From assembly GCA_017505725.1 (NCBI GenBank), contig JAFVOR010000008.1, forward strand, positions 1 through 59,079: DNA of 59,079 nt, in the 5' to 3' direction. The translations under genes and the position numbers were made by a program. The notes beneath the pieces are model-generated. The model saw nothing but the letters and a program-made list of their open reading frames with translations, searched no databases and had not been told where the DNA came from. How positions within the stretch are numbered: position 1 is the stretch's first letter; each line of letters opens with the position of its first letter. This document shows, piece after piece, positions 42,151-49,869 of this stretch. Origin of the DNA: Alistipes sp. (GTDB taxonomy: Bacteria > Bacteroidota > Bacteroidia > Bacteroidales > Rikenellaceae).

Positions 42151-43623
42151 ATGAAGAAAATTTTAATGACGCTTCTATTCTCGGCGTTTGTCGCACCGAT
42201 GGCGTTTGCCTATGTTGCACCCAAGACAAAGCACCCAGAGCCTATTTACAACAAGATAAAGGTGCATTGCACACAGCTCTCAAAGATTGGTCAGATAGAT
42301 GTTTCGGATGCCGATAACAATACGCGCATCCGTTGGTCGGTGGGTACCGAAGGTCTTGATAGAAATTATGCTACCTTCTCGGAATACAAGGAGTATCTCG
42401 GCCCTCTCGGAGTGGGAAGAGCGCGTTTGCAGAGTGGTTGGGCGCGATGCGAGCAGAAAAAGGGTGTCTACGACTTCAAGTGGCTCGACGAGATTGTTGA
42501 TGGCGTTATCGCGCAAGGAGTAAAACCTTGGCTCAGTCTTAGCTATGGAAATCCGCTCTACTGTAATGGAGGCATTTCGCTCAAATCGGCTATTTGGAGT
42601 GATGAGCCAACAATGAAGGCTTGGCGCAACTATGTTCGTGCTACGGTGCGTCATTATGGCGACAAGGTGATGACATACGAGGTATGGAATGAGCCTGACG
42701 GTCAAAAGGCAAATACCCCAGAGCTTCTTGCAGAGTTGGTCATCAACACCGCAGAGGTTATTCGAGAGGAGAATCCAAAGGCTACAATCTTGGCACTTGG
42801 CTTGGCTTCGCCGAACATTAACTTTGCAAAGGGTGTATTGGATATCTTGAAGGAGCGTAATAAGCTGCACCTTATTGACAAGGTTTCGTTCCACGCCTAC
42901 TACCCTAACCCCGACAACTCCACATCGTCAATTATCGCCTTCCGTAATATGGTGCGCAGCTACAGCAAGGATTTAGATGTGGTGCAGGGCGAGAGTGGTT
43001 GCCCTTCTACATACGAGTTTGGCAGTGCGATGAAATATAACGAGTGGGACGAGTATAAGCAAGCAAAGTGGGATTTACGCCGTATGGCAAACGACTTCGC
43101 GATGAATATCCCTTCGTCGATATTCTCGCTTGTCGATTTGCAATACCCTTATATGCAGCAGTCATTTGGTCTTGTGCGTGTAAACCTTATGCACGAGCCG
43201 CAATACAAGCGTCCTTCATATTACGCTGTGCAGCACTTTACACGCCTTCTCCACGATGGTATTCAGCCTTTCGAACTCAAGCACACAGCCTTCCATAATC
43301 GCGAGATTCAGAGCGTAGGTCTTGCCAACAAGAGCGGCGAAGTTGTAGGTGCAATGTTGTGGTTTAGCGATCTTGTACCAACCAATACCCTTGATAAGGA
43401 TAATGTAAGCATCATACTTCACAACTTTGCGGTGGAGGATATGGTATATGTTGAGCCAATCACAGGTTTTGTCCACGACCTCTCGTCGGTAATTACTCGC
43501 GGTGCAAACGAGGTGGATATTGCCGAGGGTGCAAATGGTGCTGGTAATCTCCGCTGTGCAGGTCTTCCATTGTGGGACGCTCCAATCCTCTTGATTAAGC
43601 GTTCGGAGTTGAAACTGCAATAG
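42151..43623 (+). CDS. Exported clan GH-A glycoside hydrolase (GH39-like)
   Basis: Protein of 490 residues with signal peptide MKKILMTLLFSAFVAPMAFA. The barrel (~60-370) shows the clan GH-A pair: acid/base Glu181 in YEVWNEPDG and probable nucleophile Glu281 in VVQGESGCPS, 100 residues apart. LQSGWARCEQKKGVYDFKWLDEIVDG is typical of GH39/GH5-like beta-strand 2 regions. A C-terminal beta-sandwich (~385-490) completes it. I cannot fix the GH family; GH39-like is the best description, and a divergent or unclassified GH-A family is possible. 25 bp after the dehydrogenase gene; a promoter for the next gene follows. Confidence 0.75.
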   Translation: MKKILMTLLFSAFVAPMAFAYVAPKTKHPEPIYNKIKVHCTQLSKIGQIDVSDADNNTRIRWSVGTEGLDRNYATFSEYKEYLGPLGVGRARLQSGWARCEQKKGVYDFKWLDEIVDGVIAQGVKPWLSLSYGNPLYCNGGISLKSAIWSDEPTMKAWRNYVRATVRHYGDKVMTYEVWNEPDGQKANTPELLAELVINTAEVIREENPKATILALGLASPNINFAKGVLDILKERNKLHLIDKVSFHAYYPNPDNSTSSIIAFRNMVRSYSKDLDVVQGESGCPSTYEFGSAMKYNEWDEYKQAKWDLRRMANDFAMNIPSSIFSLVDLQYPYMQQSFGLVRVNLMHEPQYKRPSYYAVQHFTRLLHDGIQPFELKHTAFHNREIQSVGLANKSGEVVGAMLWFSDLVPTNTLDKDNVSIILHNFAVEDMVYVEPITGFVHDLSSVITRGANEVDIAEGANGAGNLRCAGLPLWDAPILLIKRSELKLQ

Positions 43624-43674
43624 GGTGCGGATTACTTCGTTAGGGTGTATACAAGATAAATTAAAAAATTTCGT

Positions 43675-43682
43675 TATCTTTG
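43675..43682 (+). promoter_or_regulatory. Bacteroidota -7 promoter box, POT transporter
   Basis: TATCTTTG followed by CGCC, 87 bp before the ATG. The leader contains tandem variants of the heptamer-like CCAATGG/GCTAATGG (43698-43721). Confidence 0.65.
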
Positions 43683-43769
43683 CGCCTAATTGGAAAGCCA
43701 ATGGCCAATGGCTAATGGCTAAAAGCAATAATAAGGAAACTTTATTTATTAACTAAAACTTTAATTATT

Positions 43770-45302
43770 ATGTTCAAAGGACATCCAAAAGCCCTTTATG
43801 CCTTGGCTCTCGCAAACACAGGTGAGCGTTTTGGCTACTACACAATGTTGGCTGTATTTGCCTTGTTCCTTCGTGCGAACTTCGGTCTCGACGCAGGTGT
43901 AGCAAGTATCATCTACAGCACCTTCCTCGGCCTTGTCTACTTTATGCCACTCTTCGGTGGTATCTTGGCTGACAAGTTCGGTTATGGCAAGATGGTTACC
44001 ACGGGTATCTCGATTATGTTTATCGGCTACCTCCTCCTCTCGTTGCCTCTCGGTGGCGACACCGTTGCGATGATTGCTATGCTCGGTGCATTGCTCTTCA
44101 TCTCTATCGGTACAGGTTTGTTCAAGGGTAACTTGCAGGTTATGGTGGGTAACCTCTACGATGACCCACAGTATGCTGACAAGCGCGACTCGGCATTCTC
44201 GTTGTTCTATATGGCCATCAACATCGGTGCATTGTTTGCTCCAACCGCTGCTGTGGCTATCAAGAATTGGGCAGAGAATAGCCTCGGTTTCTCGGGCAAC
44301 GACGCTTACCACTTCTCGTTTGCAGTTGCTTGTGTGGCGTTGATTATCTCGATGGCTATCTACTTCGCTTGTCGTCAGTGGTATCGTCACGTCGAGGGTG
44401 GCAAGAAGGGCGACAAGGGCGCAGCTGCAGTTGTTGAGGATAACCTCACACCTGCCGAGACCAAGGCTCGTATCGTGGCTCTCTGCCTCGTATTCGCAGT
44501 AGTTATCTTCTTCTGGATGGCATTCCACCAGAATGGTCTTACACTCACATTCTTCGCTGACGAGTTCACCGTTAAGGAGGCATTCGGTTTGCAGAGTATG
44601 GCATTCAGCGTTTGGAACTTGGTGGTTGTTATCGTAGCTGTCTACGCTGCATTCTCGTTGTTCCAGAGCGAGGGTTCGAAGGGTAAGTTGATCTCGGGTG
44701 CGGTTTTGGTTGCATCGGTTGGCTACCTCATCTACAAGGGTATGAATGTAGGTGATGCGCAGGTTGCTGTTAACGCTCCAATCTTCCAGCAGTTCAACCC
44801 ATTCTATGTTGTGGCTTTGACTCCTGTATCGTTGGCTATCTTCGGTGCGCTTGCAAAGCGTGGCAAGGAGCCTTCAGCACCTCGTAAGATTGCTTACGGT
44901 ATGCTCGTTGCTGCTATCGGTTTTGCAATTATGGCAGTTGGTTCGCAGGGCTTGCTCACTCCAAACGAGCAGGCAGAGGCTGTTAAGGCTGGCGCAGAGG
45001 TACCTCTCGCATCGGCAAACTGGCTCATCTTGACCTACCTCGTCTTGTCATTTGCCGAGTTGTTGCTCTCGCCAATGGGTATCTCGTTCGTATCGAAGGT
45101 TGCTCCTCCAAAGTACAAGGGTATGATGATGGGTGGCTGGTTTGTGGCTACCGCTATCGGTAATATGCTCGTAGCAGTTGGTGGTCTCCTTTGGGGTGGC
45201 ATCAGCCTCACCGTCGTATGGTCGGTGTTCATCGTATTGTGCCTCCTCTCGGCGTTGTTTATGTTCGTTATGATGAAGCGCCTCGAGTCGGCTACAAAAT
45301 AG
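43770..45302 (+). CDS. Proton-dependent oligopeptide transporter (POT/PTR2 family)
   Basis: Inner-membrane di/tripeptide-proton symporter of 510 residues with about 14 hydrophobic segments. The family's first-helix motif appears as ANTGERFGYYTMLAVFALFL (GERFGYY corresponds to ExxERFxYY, with the first Glu replaced). GGILADKFGYGKMV is the MFS loop motif. FYMAINIGALFAPTAA is the PTR2 signature (FYxxINxGA). A long cytoplasmic linker lies around residues 205-230. The loss of the first Glu of ExxER may affect proton coupling. Own promoter; convergent with aroF across a shared terminator. Confidence 0.9.
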   Translation: MFKGHPKALYALALANTGERFGYYTMLAVFALFLRANFGLDAGVASIIYSTFLGLVYFMPLFGGILADKFGYGKMVTTGISIMFIGYLLLSLPLGGDTVAMIAMLGALLFISIGTGLFKGNLQVMVGNLYDDPQYADKRDSAFSLFYMAINIGALFAPTAAVAIKNWAENSLGFSGNDAYHFSFAVACVALIISMAIYFACRQWYRHVEGGKKGDKGAAAVVEDNLTPAETKARIVALCLVFAVVIFFWMAFHQNGLTLTFFADEFTVKEAFGLQSMAFSVWNLVVVIVAVYAAFSLFQSEGSKGKLISGAVLVASVGYLIYKGMNVGDAQVAVNAPIFQQFNPFYVVALTPVSLAIFGALAKRGKEPSAPRKIAYGMLVAAIGFAIMAVGSQGLLTPNEQAEAVKAGAEVPLASANWLILTYLVLSFAELLLSPMGISFVSKVAPPKYKGMMMGGWFVATAIGNMLVAVGGLLWGGISLTVVWSVFIVLCLLSALFMFVMMKRLESATK

Positions 45303-45325
45303 TCGCACCTTCGGTGTAGAAAAAG

Positions 45326-45360
45326 TGAAGGAGTAGCAACCGCTACTCCTTCATTATTTT
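45326..45360. terminator. Bidirectional terminator overlapping the aroF stop
   Basis: TGAAGGAGTAGC-AACC-GCTACTCCTTCA, a perfect 12-bp stem, then TTATTTT on the plus strand; AGAAAAA (reads TTTTTCT) on the other side. The minus-strand stop codon of the DAHP synthase gene (45343-45345) lies within the stem, so this hairpin terminates both convergent genes. Confidence 0.88.
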
Positions 45361-46389
45361 ATTCTGATGGTTGATGCTTTCGACGTGTATTGCATCAAGC
45401 AAGGTTTGCAGGAACTCTACACTCAATCCGAGCGAGGCGCTTCGTGCCAGGGTGCGTTCGGCAATGCTCTCCCAGCGTATTGTCTGCAAGATGCGCACAT
45501 TGTTCTCGCGCTTGATGCGACCTATCTTCTCTGCTACATTCATTCGCTGAGCTATAAGTTGCAGAATCTGGCGGTCCAACGAGTCGATCTGCTCTCGCAA
45601 ACCGAGAATAGCATTCTGGAACGACTCTGAATCCGACTTCTCGGCACGCCACTTGATGTTCTCGATAACCTTTGCGAAATCCTCGGGTGTGAGCTGCTGC
45701 TTCGAGTCGCTCAGTGCCTTCTCAGGGCAGATGTGGCTCTCAATCATAAAACCATCGTAGCCCAAATCGGCAGCTTGCTGTGCAATGTCCTGAATGTACT
45801 GACGGTTGCCACAGATATGCGATGGATCGCAAATCATAGGGAGATCGGGCATACGACGACGCATCTCGAGTGCAAGATGCCACATCGGAGCATTACGCAA
45901 ATCACCCGCTCCATATCCCGAGAAGCCGCGGTGAATCAGACCTATGTTCTTTATTCCACAAGCCATAAGTCGCTCTACGCCACCCACCCAAAGGTCGATG
46001 TCGGCACTTACGGGGTTTTTCACATAGACCATCTTATCAGTGCCACGCAACGCCTCGGCCACCTCCTGCATCGAAAACGGATTCGACACAGTGCGTGCAC
46101 CCACCCAGAACATATCCAAGTCGAATTTCGAGGCATCCTCCACGTGTTTTGCGTTAGCCACCTCTGTCGTGATAGGCAAACCTGTGATCTCTCGTGCCTC
46201 GGCCAACCAAGGTAGAGCCGTTATGCCATAGCCCTCGAAGTTACCGGGCTTGGTGCGTGGCTTCCAGATGCCGGCACGCAAGACATCAACCTTACCTGTA
46301 GCGGCAAGTGCCTGGGCTGTCGAAAGCACCTGCTCTCGACTTTCGGCACTGCACGGGCCTGAAATAATAAGTGGTCTCTTCTGCTCCAT
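45343..46389 (-). CDS. aroF: Bifunctional 3-deoxy-7-phosphoheptulonate synthase / chorismate mutase
   Basis: First step of the shikimate pathway fused to the branch step towards prephenate. 348 residues. The N-terminal ~1-260 is a type I-beta (KDO8P synthase-like) DAHP synthase: ISGPCSAESREQ, GIWKPRTKPGNFEG, CDPSHICGNR. The C-terminal ~265-345 is an all-helical AroQ chorismate mutase domain, LREQIDSLDRQILQLIAQRM...IGRIKREN. The CM domain behind DAHP synthase is the Bacteroidota arrangement and may confer prephenate or chorismate control. Monocistronic here; the tyr/phe genes usually beside it are not in the window. Confidence 0.94.
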   Translation of the reverse strand: MEQKRPLIISGPCSAESREQVLSTAQALAATGKVDVLRAGIWKPRTKPGNFEGYGITALPWLAEAREITGLPITTEVANAKHVEDASKFDLDMFWVGARTVSNPFSMQEVAEALRGTDKMVYVKNPVSADIDLWVGGVERLMACGIKNIGLIHRGFSGYGAGDLRNAPMWHLALEMRRRMPDLPMICDPSHICGNRQYIQDIAQQAADLGYDGFMIESHICPEKALSDSKQQLTPEDFAKVIENIKWRAEKSDSESFQNAILGLREQIDSLDRQILQLIAQRMNVAEKIGRIKRENNVRILQTIRWESIAERTLARSASLGLSVEFLQTLLDAIHVESINHQNKIMKE

Positions 46390-46454
46390 AGTGCTATTGT
46401 TTATCTATTTATATAGATATCAAATTCTATAAAAGGTTAATTCTTATCTCAAAA

Positions 46455-46545
46455 TTATTCTCCCAAGATAAATATCGTAGGTCGCTTGTTGATGTCGGGC
46501 AAACCCATCTTGCGCCACTCGGCAATCGAATCGGCCTTCTCCGCA
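46455..46545 (-). pseudogene. Orphan fragment encoding an rsmI-like C-terminus
   Basis: Directly after the beta-mannosidase stop, in the same frame, the minus strand reads IAEKADS then AEWRKMGLPDINKRPTIFIL ending GE-TAA. The AEWRKMGLPDINKRPTIFI part is identical to the C-terminus of the methyltransferase at 49158-49868, and 46474-46528 is base-identical to 49174-49228 (55 bp). It has no start or upstream coding part. Confidence 0.75.
46474..46528. repeat. 55-bp direct repeat flanking beta-mannosidase (left copy)
   Basis: Identical over 55 bp to 49174-49228, offset exactly 2700 bp. The sequence diverges abruptly at both ends. The pair brackets the complete beta-mannosidase gene. Confidence 0.92.
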
Positions 46546-46550
46546 ATCTA

Positions 46551-49139
46551 TTATTTGCCAACATTGTGCATAGCTCTAAAGCTTAGCGCCTTGCGGAGCT
46601 CTTCGAGCGAGAGTTTTGTGGAAACGCTCACTGTGCGACTCTCGCCGGCCGCCAAATCAAACCAATTATCCGAGAAGTGCAACAAATCCCCATTGTCGGT
46701 GGCGTGCAACTCCAAGGCGCGGACAAACTTATCCGTCGAAACGGTAACTTCGTATCGGTTTGTGCCCACTGCCTTGATCGTATGTTTGATATTGGCCTGT
46801 GGTAGTTGCAGATGTTTGTTTAGTGCGAAGAGTGTGTTGTTATTATAGACCTCGCCGCTCTTACTCTCGAAACGCGCGTGGAGATAACAACGGGTTGTAT
46901 CGGCAGGGTTGCGGAGTAGTTCGGTAACCGTAGCGTTGAATATTGGTGTCGCACTATTCTCCTGTGCGCTGGCTGCAAACGACTTGCTGTATAGACAATT
47001 GCCATCAAAGTCTATAACCTCGATTGTCGCCTGTCCGTCACGGCGTTTCATCTCGTCGGATACGAGTGTAACGCCAACTTTTCCATCCAGCACATAAGGC
47101 GAGATGATAAAGTTCTCGAATGCGCGTCGCGTTGCGTAGTGCATTGGCTTCCAATTTCCGTAGTAGTCGATAGCGGTTGATGATGTAACCGGCCAACAAT
47201 CGTTCAACTTCCAAAGTAGCGAGCCCCAGCAATAGCCCTTGTCGCGACGGTGTGCTTCGATTGCCATCTTGAAGGCATCGCCTTGAAGAATGCGCGACAC
47301 GTAGAGTGTATCTTTGAGTGTAGTGGCTGCAGGGTAGTATTGTGCAATGTATCGTTTGAGACGGCTATCTGCACTCAATGGTTTTGCAGCCTTTTGGTGC
47401 CAAAGCATTGCGTCGTGCATTGTGTGACGATCCTCCTCGCGAGGGATGAACTTGGCAATGGTCTCGTAGAACGGATAACTCTGATAACCATATTCGCTGA
47501 AGAAGCGGGCGCGCTTGCGCATAAATCCATCGAGACCATATCTGCCTCCCCACACGCTCCAAAAGTGAAAATCTCCCTTCGTGCCATTTGGTTTTACGAA
47601 ATATTCACCTGAGAATGGCGAACTTACTCGATAAGGGAGGTCGGGCGACAACTTAGCACACACCTCACCGATAGTATTGTACTGTAAGCGGAATTGTTTG
47701 CCGGCATACTCAATCTGCTCGGGCGTATGCTGCTTCTTCTTGTTTTTGCGCATATGGTAGTAGTTATCCTCGCACTCGTTGTTACCGCACCACAATACTA
47801 CTGATGGATGCTGGCGCAGACGGTGTACCTGATATTCGGCTTCGTGCTTGATGTTCTCCAGCAGCTCACCCTCTGCAGGGTATAATGAACAGGAGAACAT
47901 AAAGTCCTGCCACACGAGCAGACCGAGTCTATCGCATATCTCATAGAATCGCTCACGCTCATAGATTCCTCCACCCCACACGCGGATGGTATTCATATTT
48001 GCCTCGACAGCAGCGGTGAGCAACTTCTCATATCGCTCATCGGAGACTCTGTGTGTAAAGAGGTCTTGAGGTATGTAGTTTGTACCTTTCGAGAATATTG
48101 GTCTGCCGTTGAGTACAAAGCGGAAAGTTGCTCCATTCTCGTCGGGCTTCTCCTCTATGGCAAAGGTGCGTACACCGACCATCGAGTTCTGCAATGCGAT
48201 GGTGCGATTGTTGCAGACAATCTCTGCTTGCCACTTGTAAAGGTGTGGTTCGCCCACTCCGTTGCACCACCAAAGTTTCGGATTTTTCAATGTCCATTCT
48301 GCCGATATGCTGTTTGCACCGCGCTTTAGGGCTATCTCTTTAGATGAGAGTATCTTTGTGCCATCCTTAATGACAAGACGACAATTCATATCGCGCTCGG
48401 CTGTGATGTCGGATTCGTAGCGCATCTTCGCACGCCCCTTCTCAAGAGCAAGGGTACGGTAGTGCGGATTCTCCATCTTTACATCGCTCCATCCCGAGAG
48501 TACCACATCTCCACTTATGCCGGAGGTTACAAGTCGAGGCCCCCAATCCCATCCGAAATGGTAAGCAGCTTTGCGAACGAATACGCTTACACGCTTGTTG
48601 CCTATACCTCCTGTCTTCGATTGGTCGTTCTGACAACGATAGTATATGCCCGTTGCTGCCATCGACTTATCCCACAGCTCTATGCCGCGAGCGATGGGCG
48701 AGTGGAAACAAATTTCGAGAAGATTATCTTTCGTTTTGAGTAGTTTTTTCACATCGGCAGACCACAGACGGAACATATTGTCTGTCGTGAGTATCTGTGT
48801 GCCATTGAGTGTTACGGATGCAAAGGTGTCAAGCCCGTAGAAGAGTATTTCGATATTGCTCTCTGCCATCAGCGCAGCATCCACATCAAAGCGTGTGCGA
48901 TAGAGCCAATCCTCCTTATCTACCCATTGTGCAGCCTTCTCGTTCATCATCACAAATGGATCTTCGAGCTGTCCGATAGCCATAAGGTCTGTGTGCACAC
49001 ATCCCGGAACTGTCGCAGGGTGCCAATTAAAGTATCGAGCCCCCTTGAATTCCCAACCGCTATCGATAACTTGACGCGATGCTGCAGAGAGCGAGATGGT
49101 TGCAGATAACAGAATAAGAAGAGTGAGTATGCGTTTCAT
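46551..49139 (-). CDS. Exported GH2 beta-mannosidase
   Basis: Removes terminal beta-linked mannose from oligosaccharides or N-glycan core. 862 residues with signal peptide MKRILTLLILLSATISLSAA. Jelly-roll domain with NWHPATVPGCVHTDLMAIGQ (~residue 37-58), an immunoglobulin-like domain, and a GH2 barrel with acid/base Glu455 (WCGNNECED) and nucleophile Glu549 (FFSEYGYQSYP). The C-terminal beta domains end the chain. The first-domain signature and WQDFMFSCSLYP are characteristic of beta-mannosidases within GH2. It lies 18 bp behind the rsmI-like gene and between 55-bp repeats of that gene's 3' end, suggesting it was inserted there. Confidence 0.92.
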   Translation of the reverse strand: MKRILTLLILLSATISLSAASRQVIDSGWEFKGARYFNWHPATVPGCVHTDLMAIGQLEDPFVMMNEKAAQWVDKEDWLYRTRFDVDAALMAESNIEILFYGLDTFASVTLNGTQILTTDNMFRLWSADVKKLLKTKDNLLEICFHSPIARGIELWDKSMAATGIYYRCQNDQSKTGGIGNKRVSVFVRKAAYHFGWDWGPRLVTSGISGDVVLSGWSDVKMENPHYRTLALEKGRAKMRYESDITAERDMNCRLVIKDGTKILSSKEIALKRGANSISAEWTLKNPKLWWCNGVGEPHLYKWQAEIVCNNRTIALQNSMVGVRTFAIEEKPDENGATFRFVLNGRPIFSKGTNYIPQDLFTHRVSDERYEKLLTAAVEANMNTIRVWGGGIYERERFYEICDRLGLLVWQDFMFSCSLYPAEGELLENIKHEAEYQVHRLRQHPSVVLWCGNNECEDNYYHMRKNKKKQHTPEQIEYAGKQFRLQYNTIGEVCAKLSPDLPYRVSSPFSGEYFVKPNGTKGDFHFWSVWGGRYGLDGFMRKRARFFSEYGYQSYPFYETIAKFIPREEDRHTMHDAMLWHQKAAKPLSADSRLKRYIAQYYPAATTLKDTLYVSRILQGDAFKMAIEAHRRDKGYCWGSLLWKLNDCWPVTSSTAIDYYGNWKPMHYATRRAFENFIISPYVLDGKVGVTLVSDEMKRRDGQATIEVIDFDGNCLYSKSFAASAQENSATPIFNATVTELLRNPADTTRCYLHARFESKSGEVYNNNTLFALNKHLQLPQANIKHTIKAVGTNRYEVTVSTDKFVRALELHATDNGDLLHFSDNWFDLAAGESRTVSVSTKLSLEELRKALSFRAMHNVGK

Positions 49140-49157
49140 ATTAGTATTTTTAGTATG

Positions 49158-49868
49158 CTATCCAATAATGAAAATCGTAGGTCGCTTGTTGATGTCGGGC
49201 AAACCCATCTTGCGCCACTCGGCAATCGTAGCTGTACGGATATACTCATTGTTGGAGGTGATGTCGCACGCTATGCAGAGGCGAGTCTGCGCACCGCACG
49301 AGGCGAGAATCTGCTCTGCCAACTTGGTGTTGCGGTAGGGTGCTTCGATAAAGAGTTGCGACTGGTGCTCGCCCGTAGCTCGACTCTCCAATCGTTTGAT
49401 TGCGCGTGTGCGGTCGGGCTCCTTGACGGGGAGATAGCCATTGAAGGCAAAAGACTGTCCGCTCAATCCCGATGCCATCACCGCCATAATAATCGATGAT
49501 GGGCCCACCAGTGGCACTACACGAATGCCCGCACGGTGGCACGCCTCGACAACAAGCTGACCGGGGTCTGCTACAGCGGGAACACCCGCCTCCGAGATTA
49601 CGCCTGCCGAGCGACCTGCCTTGATCTTTGCCACCATACGCTCCACATCGCGTGGCGAGGTGGTGTGCTCGCTCAACTCATCGAACTCCAGCGCATCAAT
49701 CTGTCCCGACAATCCAGCCTTCGACAAGAAGCGACGAGCCGAGCGGAGATTCTCCACTATGAAGTAGTCGAGCGATGTTATCACCGCACGATTTGCCTCG
49801 GGCGTAACATCGTAGGGTAGGGTATCCTCCGAGATGGGACAAGGTATAAGATAGAGAGTGCCTGTCAT
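49158..49868 (-). CDS. rsmI: SAM-dependent methyltransferase, RsmI/tetrapyrrole methylase family
   Basis: RsmI 2'-O-methylates C1402 of 16S rRNA. This protein has 236 residues (RsmI is usually ~280), with the family motifs LYLIPCPISED at the start, AGVPAVADPGQLVVEACHRAGI and VGPSSIIMAVMASGLSGQSFAFNGYLP. The shorter length and the ISEDTLP start suggest the short Bacteroidota RsmI paralogue rather than the canonical one, so the rRNA target is not certain. Begins one base after the murF-alr stop. Its last 55 coding/stop bases are duplicated at 46474-46528. Confidence 0.82.
   Translation of the reverse strand: MTGTLYLIPCPISEDTLPYDVTPEANRAVITSLDYFIVENLRSARRFLSKAGLSGQIDALEFDELSEHTTSPRDVERMVAKIKAGRSAGVISEAGVPAVADPGQLVVEACHRAGIRVVPLVGPSSIIMAVMASGLSGQSFAFNGYLPVKEPDRTRAIKRLESRATGEHQSQLFIEAPYRNTKLAEQILASCGAQTRLCIACDITSNNEYIRTATIAEWRKMGLPDINKRPTIFIIG
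49174..49228. repeat. 55-bp direct repeat flanking beta-mannosidase (right copy)
   Basis: Lies within the 3' end of the rsmI-like gene; see the left copy at 46474-46528. Confidence 0.92.
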
Positions 49869-49869
49869 T

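Noticed and set aside
34853..43623. Classical polysaccharide utilisation locus
   Set aside because: Glycosidases are present but there is no SusC/SusD pair, hybrid two-component sensor or anti-sigma pair anywhere in the window. The TonB receptor at 32043 lacks a SusD partner.
46474..49228. Insertion sequence or transposon carrying the beta-mannosidase
   Set aside because: No transposase and no terminal inverted repeats. The flanking repeats are a coding fragment of the neighbouring gene and too long for a target-site duplication.
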